The notes: a model not told the origin generated them from the sequence alone. Numbered from the stretch's first letter, positions 1 through 7,106 are shown. The stretch: 12,926 nt of DNA from Baffinella frigidus (GCA_026770585.1 MU646386.1:818465-831390); one strand, 5' to 3'. A program made the numbers and translations.

Positions 1-107
1 AACCCTAAACCCTAAACCCTAAACCCTAAACCCTAAACCCTAAACCCTAAACCCTAAACCCTAAACCCTAAACCCTAAACCCTAAACCCTAAACCTAAAC
101 CCTAAAT
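1..107. repeat. CCCTAAA telomeric heptamer array
   Basis: This is a near-perfect run of CCCTAAA that degenerates after about base 94. Plant-type telomeres read this way at the left end of a top strand, so it could be a chromosome end. However, introns of the downstream gene contain the same repeat in the same orientation, and the first recognisable exon begins at 130 right after an AG. The array could therefore equally be the 3' part of another heptamer intron, with the contig ending inside it. Confidence 0.9.
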
Positions 108-129
108 CTGAAGCCTCCTGACTAAGCAG

Positions 130-169
130 CGAATGGATCATCAAGACATTCAAGAACGCGCACCTCCAG
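130..169 (+). CDS. TPR-like gene, first visible exon
   Basis: The exon follows AAGCAG and is followed by a GT donor (gtttct). Reading from 131 it encodes EWIIKTFKNAHLQ and ends in phase 0. The leading C is left over from a codon begun in an exon that is not in the window. Confidence 0.5.
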
Positions 170-3100
170 GTTTCTAAACCCTAAACCCTAAACTCTAAAC
201 CCTGAACCCTGAAACCTGAACCCTACACCCTAAACCCTAAACGCTAAACCCTAAACCTCAAACCCTCAACCAGGGAATGAACGCGAAAGGAACGCACTTT
301 GCTGCCCCCGCGGTCGCCAGGCTCGAGGAATGAACCCTACACCCGAATCCCTAAGCTCTCAACTCTATATCGTGAACCCCAGAGCCTAAATCCTGAATCC
401 TACATGGGAGCTGGCCAGTGCGTTCTGACTTTGTTGCTGGCCCTAAAGCCTAAAGCCTAAACCCTACACTAGGCACGCCGCATCGAACTCCTCGGCAAGA
501 TGCAGCGCTTCCGGGACCAAGGCGAGGTACCAAAACGAGGAAATTAACTACTTTGCCCAGCAGACTCCGCCCCGCCAAAAAATTGCGCCCCGTGAGAAAT
601 TACGTGAAATGGTTCGTTGGGGTGGGGGGGCGTAAACCCTCAGACCGCTAGACCCCTAAACCCTGAAACCCCTCAACCCCTATACCCTGAAACCCTCCAA
701 CCCCTAAACCTAGACCTAACCCCTCAAATCCCTAAACCATCATACCCGTTCAAAACCCGCAGTGGTTGGGTTGTTCAGGTTATGGTTCTCTAAATTGTTC
801 TCTTACTGGTCCTTGTTGATTTTTTATGAGAAGTTGTTCGTGCACAGGATGTTATATACCACCAGCCCTCACGGCCTGAGCAAAACGTCGATTTTCGATT
901 CGGGAGTTCAAGGGGGTTGAAGTCGGAATCCGACTTCACCGGCTCCAATTCCCCTTGAAACCGGGAAATCAAAAATTGATGATTTGCTCAGGCCGTGAGG
1001 GTTGGTGGTAAGAAGGTGTCCCATCATTCGTGCGGGCACAGCTCACGTTTTCGAACCTGTGCGTAGTTAGTCAGTTGATTATTCCCTCCTCAAAAGGTCT
1101 TTTCAGAAAGTTAGGACCTGTTCGCAGGACCTTTGAGGAGGGAATAAAGAAGAAGGGGATGAAGCAGAAGAAGAAGAAGAAGAAGAAGAAGAAGAAGAAG
1201 AAGAAGAAGAAAAGGAAAAAGAAGAAAAGGAAAAAGAAGAAGCAGAAGAAGAAGAAGACGAATAATAAGAAGAAGAAGAAGAAGAAGAAGCTGACACAGT
1301 CCCTCTCATGGCAGGCAATGTTCGCAATGGGGCAACATCTCATGATGTCCGACAGCAAAGAAGAAGCTGCCAAGTGGTTCCAGAAGGCCCGCGATGTCGG
1401 CGCTGGTTCTAAACCCCAAACCCTAAACCCTAAACCCTAAATCCTGAACCCTAAACCCCAAACCCCAAACCTTAAACCCTAAACCCTACGCCCTAAACCA
1501 TAAACCATAAACCATAAACACTAAAAACCGGCTTCTTCTCGGTTGCAGGCGCCACGCGATCTGACCGTGGGTTTTTGCCTGACGTTCGGGGTGGAGGGGC
1601 TGTGATCACCAAACACCACACCCCACACCCCAAACCTTGATTCGTAAACCCTACACCTAAACCCTAACCCCAAACAGCGCATGGCTTCTTCTCGGTCGAG
1701 TGTCAGGCGTGCCATGGTCTGGGCCAGATGGTAAACCCTAAACCCTAAACCCTAAACCCTGAACCCTAAACCCTAAACCCTAAACTCTAAACCCGCAAGG
1801 CAATGGTCGACGGGCGGCACGAGGAAGGATTGGAGCTTCTGCGAAACGCGCTCGCAGGTCCCTACCCATCGTGCCTCCCACTAGCCCCCCGAGGTGCCTC
1901 AAATCTCGATTCTAGCTTTCTCGAGTTCAGGCGGGCTCGCAGGTCCCCACCCCGTTGCCCCTCGTGCCGCGCGGGTTTAGGGTGTAGGGTGTAGGGTTTA
2001 GGTTTGAAGGGTTGTGTTTTTGAAAGTCTAGATGGTCCCTTCGCTTTTTAGAGTTTAGGGTTTACGACGGCGCGCGCACGGTCGCAGACTTGATACCGTT
2101 GCGCACCCTTTGGTGCTTTGTGTTACTCTCACATCACCTTTCACGCCCACCTCACCATCAAGGAGATATGAGACAATCAGCGCTTGAGTTTCCCTCTGCC
2201 CAACCCACCCAGATGACGCGGCTCTTCCCCTTTTATCGGTATCCGCCACATCTATCTCTACCCTACAACTTAAACCCTAAACCCTAAACCCCAAACCCCA
2301 AACCCCAAACCTCAGACCCTAAACCCTACACCCTCAACCCTGGCAGCGGTGCCGCTGATCGAGCACGGGGACCTCGAAAGCCATGAGCTGGACGCGCTGT
2401 CCGCTCTCAGCCACGCGCTTCTCAAGGTGATTGTAGTACAAAAGGGCAACGAAAATACGTGCAGGACGAGCCATGATTGAACTCAGGCAGAGCTGGATGC
2501 GCTATCCGCTCTTAGCCACGCGCTCCTCAAGGTGATAACCCTATCCCTTAAGTGGCGGACGGGCGAATGTTCACCCTAACTCGCCCTAGGCAGGTCCTAG
2601 GGCCCTACCGTAGGGCGTATGAACCTACTCGCCACTTAAGGGATACACGGAACACGAAACCCTCACCCCAAACACAACCCGCAGCAGGTCAAAATTCCTG
2701 AATCCTGCACCCGAAACCCGGAACCCTCCACTTCACCCGTCACTAGTGGTTCGCGTGATGGCGCTCGGCTGGATTCCGCACTGCAACACCCTAGAGTCTG
2801 CGATTTTATGGGTATCCACGCCAGGTCTTAATTGGAAATTTCACAACGCAACGTTTCGCTTTAAAAGTGATTCGTGGCACAAACTCCACATTGTTGCCTA
2901 GTGAGCCATTCCCTTTTGGCGTGATTTATTCCAGAATTCGGGGGGCAAATTCGGAGAATCAACTTTAGGAAAATTCTCACTTGTGACCTGGCGTGGCCAA
3001 GCCACGTAGCAGCCACCGCTGCCCCCCCCCCCGGGATTTCCGTGGGAGCTCACTTTACAATTTGCTGACTTGACGTGTTTCCGACTGAGAATCACCGTTG

Positions 3101-5270
3101 GACGTTTCTCCCGAAGTCACCGTTCCCTGCTAAGTGGCCAATCAACTTTTCGCGTTTCTCGGGCGAAGAAGGGGAGGCGCCCTCCCCTGGGGGTAAGTTG
3201 GCTGGTGGCACAAAAGCAGATAGAATGCATTTGTCCGAGTGTCAGTAACAATTGCGCGCGCTCTCTCTCTCTCTCTTTCTCTCGCTCTCTCTCTCGCTCG
3301 CTCGCTCGCTCTCTCTCTCTATCTCTCTCTCTCTCTATCTATCTCTCTATCTCTCTCTATCTATCTCTCTCTAAATCGCTCTCTCTTTTTCAGGCGAAGA
3401 AGATCGAAGAGGCAGAGCCGCTGCTTCCGCGCTACCGCGAGGCACCCTAAACCCTAAACCCTAAACCCTAAACCCTAAACCCTAAACCCTAAACCCTAAA
3501 CCCTAAACCCTAAACTCTAAACCCTAAACCCGAATCCCAAAACCCGAACCCCAAAACCCGAATCCCCAAACCCTAATCCCTCATCCCTAACCCCTAATAC
3601 CTAAACCAGGCGGCGAAAGCGCACTCGCGAAAGGTCGGCAAACTTTGCTACGAGGAGCTCAATTCCCTCTACGCGAGCGCGCGACTTCTCGAGGTCCCAA
3701 ACCCAAACCACTAGCTTTGCAACATGGATCAAATCTTAGATCTGGCTGCATGGATTCCAGGCGGGCTTTTGACCCGTTAGTTTCGATTTCGGAGCTTCGC
3801 AGGCGGAAATCGAGAAAGCTTAAATCGGGAGTTGTTCCATATTGGAGGGCTGCCTGCTCATCTCGTGCGGGGAATCCATTGACGCTGCTCTGCCATTTCA
3901 TCCCACCCACTCAAAAGACTACATGGAACCGCGCCTAAAGTTAATTATTCGATTATTTCCCAGGAAATATAAATACGCAACATGTCAGCAATTGGTCACG
4001 TTACTTGCCTGGATACCTGGGCAGGAATTTGAGCCACTGTCCAGTGTCTTCCATACCTTTTGCATGGAAGCTCGGTAGCATCGGCCACAGGTTCCACCGC
4101 GCCCCAACGAAGACACCCGCCCTGCATTCCGCTCTGTAGCACCGTGAGCCTTCTCGAAGAAACTGAGCCTTCTCCAAAAAACGGCGAGTCCTCCCTGATA
4201 AATCCAGAGATTCTCCTCTCTGCAGGCACGCGGGAAGCCCCAAGAGGCCGTGCGGGAGTTCCGCGTTGTCCTGCGTCGCATGCGCGAGAACAAGCCGGCA
4301 GGTGACCCCTAACCACTGACACCCTGCTATGATACGTGACTTCCCACCCCAAACACTCCGCTATTGGAAAGCCTTCACCCATCCCCCCCCATTACAGTGC
4401 GCGACATGCTACGCCCCGTGTTTCATATCTCCTCTTGGTGAGGTAGGAGTGAGATGTGGTGTGAGTGTGATACAAAGCACTAACGCAACCCTAACACTCC
4501 GCTATGATGGAAACCCTATCCCTAACCCCAAACACTCCGCTATTGGTAAACCCTAGCCCCTAAGCCTCCACTACGGTGAATGACATGCTCGGACAATGCC
4601 ACGCCTTGCTGCTGCACGCCAGACTGGTCACGTTATGAGGTGACATAATGCCCAGGACAAGACGCTATTCGCGGTTAATGGGGGCGCCAGAACCGCGTGA
4701 CCACCTCGTGATCACACTGCGCCATTGGAAAACGCTGACCCCTAACACTCGACTACAGTGCTCGAAATGCTCGGACAGTGCCACGCCCTGCTGATGCACG
4801 CCAAGGTGCGCCTCAAGGTCCTCGATCGGGCGCTGGGAGACGCGGAGCTTGTCATGGCGGTGATCCCCCCACCTCCAAGTTCCAACTCTGGGCCTTCCGC
4901 TTACGGGGTGTCTCCCTTGACCGGTATGCCACGGGGGCAATCAACGGTAGGGGTACCGTTGATCCGGCGATGGGGGGCGAGGAGATCGTCAGGGCGGTGT
5001 GGCCACCCTCAACTCCTAAACCCTAAACCCCAAACCCTTCACCATAAACCCCAAGCCCTAAACCCTAAACCTCAACCATAAACCATAAACCATAAACCAT
5101 AAACCATAAACCATAAAACCTAGTAGCTGTATCTCTCATTGGCCGAAAATACTTCAGGGTTTCGGGTTTCGGGTGATGAATTGACCACCGCCTTGTGCCA
5201 ACAGGTGGCGGCTCAGCTGGCAGAGATCGAAGCCACCATCAATCTTGCCCCTCTGCGCTTCGGTCCCTAG
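130..5270 (+). CDS. TPR-like helical-repeat protein, multi-exon, 5' end missing
   Basis: This is a gene span, not one open frame. I rebuilt it from 13 small exons (plus one duplicated exon) by matching GT/GC-AG borders, codon phase and TPR-like residues. The exons encode about 290 residues rich in paired amphipathic helices, with patterns such as EEAAKWFQKA, EEGLELLRNAL, IEEAEPLL and QEAVREF that are typical of tetratricopeptide repeats. TPR proteins are usually protein-interaction scaffolds, and no enzymatic motif is visible here. Phases agree at several independent junctions: 1857 to 2347, 4301 to 4759 and 4859 to 5205. The gene ends at TAG 5268-5270. Its start is not in the window, because the first exon begins with an incomplete codon next to the heptamer array. 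The junction 1401-1707 and the second exon are the least certain. Whether this copy is expressed or is a decaying duplicate cannot be told. Confidence 0.6.
170..273 (+). repeat. intron composed of telomeric heptamers
   Basis: These 104 bases run from GTTTCTAAACCC to CTCAACCAG. In between are only CCCTAAA heptamers and close variants such as CCCTGAA, CCCTACA and CGCTAAA. The donor and acceptor are the only parts that are not telomere-like. Confidence 0.6.
274..327 (+). CDS. TPR-like gene, exon 2 (tentative)
   Basis: The segment lies between an AACCAG acceptor and degenerate heptamer sequence, and is unlike its surroundings. In phase 0 it encodes 18 residues including KGTHFAAPAVARLE. It lacks a GT donor: the following bases are GAATGA, so a GA-AG border would be needed, or a GC donor at 321 in another phase. 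The call rests on position and composition. Confidence 0.35.
473..526 (+). CDS. TPR-like gene, exon 3
   Basis: The exon is bounded by CACTAG and a GTACCA donor. It gives 18 in-phase residues, ARRIELLGKMQRFRDQGE, clearly helical. The block QRFRDQG also occurs in the minus-strand helical protein, encoded near 7780-7800, which may mean the two genes share ancestry. Confidence 0.6.
561..611 (+). CDS. TPR-like gene, possible exon 4
   Basis: Exactly 17 codons lie between TTTGCCCAG and a GTTCGT donor, in phase 0 at both ends, so it fits between the exons at 473 and 1315. The product ends in a helical stretch, PREKLREM, which would extend into the next TPR. The preceding intron (527-560) would be only 34 nt. 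Confidence 0.35.
858..1009. repeat. 152-bp foldback element inside an intron
   Basis: The ends form 27-bp inverted arms (858-884 and 983-1009) with 26 of 27 bases matching. The centre is a near-perfect 19-bp palindrome (919-937), and further inside there are matching TTCAAGGGG and CCCCTTGAA blocks. The element lies within the intron before the exon at 1315. It encodes nothing recognisable, and a MITE-like origin is an inference. Confidence 0.75.
1079..1147. repeat. inverted repeat next to the GAA tract
   Basis: TTATTCCCTCCTCAAAAGGTC at 1079-1099 pairs with its reverse complement at 1128-1147, with one base of length difference. The loop is 28 bases and itself contains AGGACCT motifs. It ends where the AAG tract begins. 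Confidence 0.75.
1148..1290 (+). repeat. (AAG)n purine microsatellite
   Basis: This is a long AAG/GAA tract interrupted by AAAAGG and CAG variants. In the frame of the following exon it would read as a run of more than 40 lysines, but a CAG acceptor at 1312-1314 makes it more likely to be intronic. Confidence 0.85.
1315..1405 (+). CDS. TPR-like gene, exon 5
   Basis: The exon opens after CATGGCAG and encodes AMFAMGQHLMMSDSKEEAAK followed by WFQKARDVG, a good TPR unit (small, Gly and Tyr/Phe positions followed by EAA and F.KA). Two donors are possible. GT at 1406 leaves phase 1. GC at 1402 leaves phase 0, which matches the next exon. The coordinates given use the GT donor. Confidence 0.6.
1406..1540. 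repeat. degenerate heptamer tract in intron, with CCATAAA variant
   Basis: CCCTAAA and CCCCAAA units start right at the donor (gttctaaacc). A CCATAAA subarray of three units occupies 1498-1518. The rest of the intron to 1706 contains two similar 'cttcttctcggt' stretches and more degenerate heptamers. Confidence 0.8.
1707..1730 (+). CDS. TPR-like gene, 24-nt micro-exon 6
   Basis: It sits between a GTGTCAG acceptor and a GTAAAC donor and encodes ACHGLGQM. Joined to the next exon it gives ACHGLGQM-AMVDGRHEEGLELL, a coherent TPR unit, which is the main argument for the exon. Confidence 0.5.
1731..1799 (+). repeat. 69-nt intron of almost pure telomeric heptamers
   Basis: The intron reads GTAAACCC, then TAAACCC units with single substitutions, then CGCAAG. 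Both flanking exons are in phase 0 and together make one TPR unit, so this heptamer tract interrupts the coding sequence of a single repeat. Confidence 0.65.
1800..1857 (+). CDS. TPR-like gene, exon 7
   Basis: It begins after CGCAAG and ends before GTCCCT. It encodes AMVDGRHEEGLELLRNALA and one extra base (phase 1), which is completed by CG at the start of the exon at 2347 to give Ala. Glu-rich helix B of a TPR is evident. Confidence 0.65.
1972..2066. repeat. TTTAGGG tract in reverse orientation
   Basis: GGGTTTAGGG-type units appear here on the sense strand of the surrounding gene, opposite to the other tracts in this gene. It lies within the intron 1858-2346. A normal-orientation CCCTAAA tract follows at about 2272-2340 in the same intron. 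Confidence 0.75.
2347..2426 (+). CDS. TPR-like gene, exon 8
   Basis: The exon lies between CCCTGGCAG and a GTGATT donor. After completing an Ala codon it encodes VPLIEHGDLESHELDALSAL and SHALLK, ending in phase 0. Its last 42 bases (2385-2426) are duplicated 105 bases downstream. Confidence 0.65.
2487..2531 (+). CDS. TPR-like gene, duplicated exon 8b
   Basis: It lies between TGAACTCAG and GTGATA. It encodes AELDALSALSHALLK, whose last 14 residues are identical to the end of exon 8. The four base differences over 42 bases are all silent. The phase is 0 at both ends, so it could be spliced in addition to exon 8. Use as an alternative would need another phase-compatible junction. The intron between the copies is 60 nt. 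Confidence 0.55.
2542..2645. repeat. 104-bp foldback element in intron
   Basis: Perfect 16-bp inverted ends, TATCCCTTAAGTGGCG, lie at 2542-2557 and 2630-2645. The centre contains CCTAGGGCCCTACCGTAGGG, similar to the centres of the TACAGGGGTACC foldback family elsewhere in the window, although the ends differ. Confidence 0.75.
2646..3259. other. intron interior without recognised feature
   Basis: After a degenerate heptamer patch (to about 2730) the sequence is unique. There is a 12-C homopolymer near 3022-3033 and a strong donor-like GTAAGT at 3193. A cryptic exon ending there is possible, but no helical reading supports it. Confidence 0.4.
3260..3388 (+). repeat. (CT)n pyrimidine microsatellite before an acceptor
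   Basis: CT repeats with CTCG and CTAT interruptions run almost up to the CTTTTTCAG acceptor at 3385-3393. It acts, at least by position, as an oversized polypyrimidine tract. Confidence 0.85.
3394..3441 (+). CDS. TPR-like gene, exon 9
   Basis: The exon follows CTTTTTCAG and encodes AKKIEEAEPLLPRYRE in phase 0. It completes a TPR begun in exon 8/8b (ALSHALLK then AKKIEEAEPLL). The next bases are GCACCC, so the donor must be GC, or the exon would read three more codons to a TAA supplied by the heptamers. Confidence 0.65.
3442..3609 (+). repeat. 168-nt GC-AG intron of telomeric heptamers
   Basis: It consists of GCACCC, then an uninterrupted CCCTAAA array (about nine perfect units), then degenerate units ending CTAAACCAG. 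Both neighbouring exons are phase 0 and TPR-like. This is the cleanest example here of a heptamer array standing as an intron. Confidence 0.65.
3610..3693 (+). CDS. TPR-like gene, exon 10
   Basis: 28 codons lie between CTAAACCAG and a GTCCCA donor. The reading includes KVGKLCYEELNSLYASARLL, with the LY.S position of a TPR helix A. The phase is 0 at both ends. Confidence 0.65.
4226..4301 (+). CDS. TPR-like gene, exon 11
   Basis: It follows CTCTGCAG and precedes GTGACC. It encodes ARGKPQEAVREFRVVLRRMR and ENKPA, a TPR helix B, and ends with one extra base. That G plus TG at 4759 makes a Val codon, supporting the junction over the decayed exon copies between. Confidence 0.7.
4344..4650 (+). repeat. 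decayed tandem copies of exon 12 and its 5' flank
   Basis: The unit 'CCCAAACACTCCGCTATTGG...ACTACAGTG..GACATGCT' of the exon at 4759 appears in degenerate form near 4344-4425 and 4485-4622. The second copy still reads MLGQCHALL but lacks the rest of the exon and a clear AG acceptor (CTACGG). These look like tandem duplications of an exon plus the end of its intron. Confidence 0.6.
4759..4859 (+). CDS. TPR-like gene, exon 12
   Basis: The exon follows GACTACAG and ends before GTGATC. After completing Val it encodes LEMLGQCHALLMHAKVRLKV and LDRALGDAELVMA, a long helical pair, in phase 0. It is the intact copy of the decayed tandem units just upstream. Confidence 0.7.
5012..5120. repeat. heptamer tract with CCATAAA variant array
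   Basis: CCCTAAA units are followed by six consecutive CCATAAA units at 5076-5117, inside the intron before the last exon. Confidence 0.85.
5205..5270 (+). CDS. TPR-like gene, last exon
   Basis: The exon follows GTGCCAACAG and reads VAAQLAEIEATINLAPLRFG-Pro then TAG at 5268-5270. It joins in phase 0 to the preceding exon. Downstream (5271 to about 5440) is GC-rich sequence with no open helical reading, likely 3' UTR. Confidence 0.65.
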   Translation: MAAQLAEIEATINLAPLRFGP

Positions 5271-5489
5271 TCTGCCCGTACCCGGGCGGGACTACTCCGT
5301 GCCCACGGGGAGTCAACCGGGGTAGGGACCTGCGCGCGTGTTTCGCAGCACGGGCAAGCTACGGACCGAAAGCCCGGCGTACTGTAGCTGGAGCGGAGCT
5401 GGAGCTGCACCCCCTCCTCGTGCCGGAACTGTGAGGTTTGGTACCGGATCTGTCTAGTCGCCGCCTGGGCTAACTGTGCGTATCCAGGC

Positions 5490-5611
5490 TCTACATGAGT
5501 ACCCAGCTCATGAGAAACCGCGCCCCCCTAGGATCCTACAGTGGGCCCATGCTCGGGGCCCTGTGGGGGTCCTAGGGGGGGGGCGTTTTTTTGTGGGCGA
5601 GGTACTCCTGT
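5490..5611. mobile_element. foldback (MITE-like) element, copy A
   Basis: The left side is a degenerate arm (CATGAGTACCCAGCTCATGAGAA). Then come a CCCCCCTAGG block, a GC-rich palindromic centre with GGGCCC, a run of G, and the right arm GGGCGAGGTACTCCTGT. The layout matches copies at 6202, 7216 and 11760. Confidence 0.6.
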
Positions 5612-5724
5612 CAGGGCACCTGCGGATGCATGGTCACGAGGCTTCCCAAGCCTCATGACCTTGCATCTTTATGTGCCCTTAGAGCCGAGATACCCACACT
5701 AACAGGGAGCGAGGGAGGGATCTT

Positions 5725-5829
5725 TACAGGGGTACCTCGAATTTAAGAACCAGCCCCCCTCTGGGACCACCCTAGGGTTCTGGGTACAGGCCTACAGAAG
5801 GACGCGGGTGTTAAAGTCGAGGTACCCGT
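5725..5829. mobile_element. foldback element, copy B
   Basis: TACAGGGGTACCTCGAATTTAAGAA on the left faces GTCGAGGTACCCGTG on the right. The centre contains CCCTAGGG and AGGCCTA. The arms have diverged. Confidence 0.6.
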
Positions 5830-5868
5830 GAAGAATTTATTCAATCCCGCCAGGTTTTACGTTTCGGG

Positions 5869-5918
5869 TTGAGGGTTGAGGGTTGACCCTGAACCCTCAA
5901 CCCTCAACCATCAACTCG
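5869..5918. repeat. inverted GGGTTGA / TCAACCC repeat
   Basis: Three GGGTTGAG-type units are followed head-to-head by ACCCTCAACC units, forming a hairpin from a heptamer variant. It lies between the two convergent genes. Confidence 0.7.
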
Positions 5919-5974
5919 CAGTAGCCGGCCACCTCGCCGTTCCCTATAAGGAGCCGCCGCCCCCTAGCACCACC

Positions 5975-6062
5975 TAACTGAGCGTGATCCACTTACTGCG
6001 GTCTACTTAGAGCAGTCCACGTGGCTACAAGTTGACCGCACTGAGTGGATCACTCTCAGTTA
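5975..6062. repeat. large hairpin, 29-bp arms
   Basis: Arms at 5975-6003 and 6034-6062 match at 26 of 29 positions (TAACTGAGNGTGATCCACT...GCGGTC), with a 30-base loop. It is unrelated in sequence to the TACAGGGG family. Confidence 0.75.
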
Positions 6063-6086
6063 CATATATCTACCTAGTTACCGGCC

Positions 6087-6172
6087 TGATGTAGGGTCCC
6101 AGGGTGGTGCGCCTCCTGATGAGCGAGGTACCCCTGCAGGGACGGGCCCGCCTCGGGAGCGAGGTACCCTTG
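6087..6172. mobile_element. foldback element fragments (right ends only)
   Basis: Two partial right ends occur back to back: GATGAGCGAGGTACCCCTGCAGG (ending about 6140) and GGGAGCGAGGTACCCTTGT (about 6154-6172). No matching left arms are adjacent. Confidence 0.55.
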
Positions 6173-6201
6173 TTTTTTTGTAGTCCCGCGCAGCTGCACG
6201 T

Positions 6202-6303
6202 TCAGGGGTACCTCGCTCATAAGAACCCCTCCCCCTGGGACATATGCCTAGGGCCCTATGGTGGTCCTGGGGGGGGGGGCGCTTTCTTATGAACGAGGTA
6301 CCA
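6202..6303. mobile_element. foldback element, copy D
   Basis: The left arm CAGGGGTACCTCGCTCATAAGAA is followed by CCCCTGGGAC, a centre with CCTAGGGCCCTA, a long G run, and the right arm TTTCTTATGAACGAGGTACC. The outermost few bases of the right end are lost. Confidence 0.7.
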
Positions 6304-6309
6304 GGCATC

Positions 6310-6353
6310 TGTTCTAGGGGGGGGGGGCTTTCATATGAGCGAGGGATCCTTGT
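6310..6353. mobile_element. foldback element, right-half fragment
   Basis: A G run followed by CTTTCATATGAGCGAGGGATCCTTGT is a diverged right half of the family. Further weak relics (CTCTCATGAGCGAAGCAAC near 6495 and ACAGGGGTTCCTCGCTCACAAGA near 6809) show the region accumulates them. Confidence 0.5.
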
Positions 6354-6889
6354 CTTCAGTAAAGTCGCACCCCTCCTGTAATGCGTCTCGATACCTCACT
6401 TAACATCAACAAGGACCACCTCACGAAAGGCCTAGGAAAGGCCCGCCTCGAGACGGAGCCATCTGCCTACTGTATGGCCCTATGGGAGCGCCGCTCTCAT
6501 GAGCGAAGCAACTCTGTAGAGAGACGAGTCGACTTAGAAAACAGGCTTCACTCTCCCACGGGTCGAGGCCTTCACATGTATTGCTGGTGTTTTTTCTATT
6601 GCGCGAGATACCCATATCGCATCCCCCCCGCGACACGACACTCGAGTCACGTCAAGGGGCATGCCCGCGCAGCTCCTCGCGAGCAGACGGCGCAGCATTG
6701 GACCCTACATGTACAGTAGGCCTATCTATCTTGCCCTGTAATCCAGCAACTCGAACGCTACGATCATACGCGCGTACAGGGAGAGACTTCTACTGAAGGG
6801 TCGAGCTACAGGGGTTCCTCGCTCACAAGACGGCGCACCCCCCGAAGTGACGCCAAAGCCCGTCCTGCTTACGCTCCGTCGGTCACTCG

Positions 6890-7036
6890 TCACTGGCTCC
6901 CCCCCGGCATTCCTCCACCACTTCCAGCCCCTCCCACCATCAATCTCAGCATGGTGTCACGCACGTGTTCGAGTTGGGCCTCGAAGGGAGCGCCCTGATC
7001 GCCTTATGGCACCGCCTTGACGAGATCTTCCAGCGC
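6890..7036 (-). pseudogene. MYND gene, last exon with in-frame stop
   Basis: It follows CCGTTCAG and continues in phase 0: ALEDLVKAVP, then TAA at 7004-7006, then in the same frame GDQGAPFEAQLEHVRDTMLR, a Gly-rich tail and TGA at 6890-6892. The clean open reading beyond TAA suggests a recent CAA-to-TAA change. If TAA is real, the protein loses about 38 residues. Confidence 0.6.
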
Positions 7037-7050
7037 CTGAACGGTGTCGG

Positions 7051-7106
7051 TTTAGCGTTTAGCGTTTAGCGTTTAGCGCTTAGCGTTTAGCGTTTAGCGT
7101 TTAGGG
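7051..7106. repeat. TTTAGCG variant heptamer array
   Basis: Seven units of TTTAGCG (one CTTAGCG) and a final TTTAGGG. On the sense strand of the surrounding gene this reads CGCTAAA, directly upstream of the acceptor at 7037-7039. Confidence 0.9.

Noticed and set aside
1030-1440. 136-codon open frame with a long poly-lysine run
   Set aside because: It is mostly the AAG microsatellite. Only its last part (from 1315) has TPR character and follows a CAG acceptor, so I call just that as an exon.
3070-3450. Open frame rich in Ser-Leu repeats
   Set aside because: It is the CT microsatellite read as codons; real coding begins only after the CTTTTTCAG acceptor.
3807-3826. Possible exon GCG GAA ATC GAG AAA GCT after CTTCGCAG
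   Set aside because: It has an acceptor and reads AEIEKA but runs at once into TAA with no donor. It may be a relic exon.
3996-4382. 128-codon minus-strand open frame
   Set aside because: It overlaps the exon at 4226-4301 antisense, has no coherent domain and contains decayed exon repeats.
6078-6308. Open frames across the foldback elements
   Set aside because: They are translations of palindromic GC-rich repeats, so open frames appear on both strands by composition.
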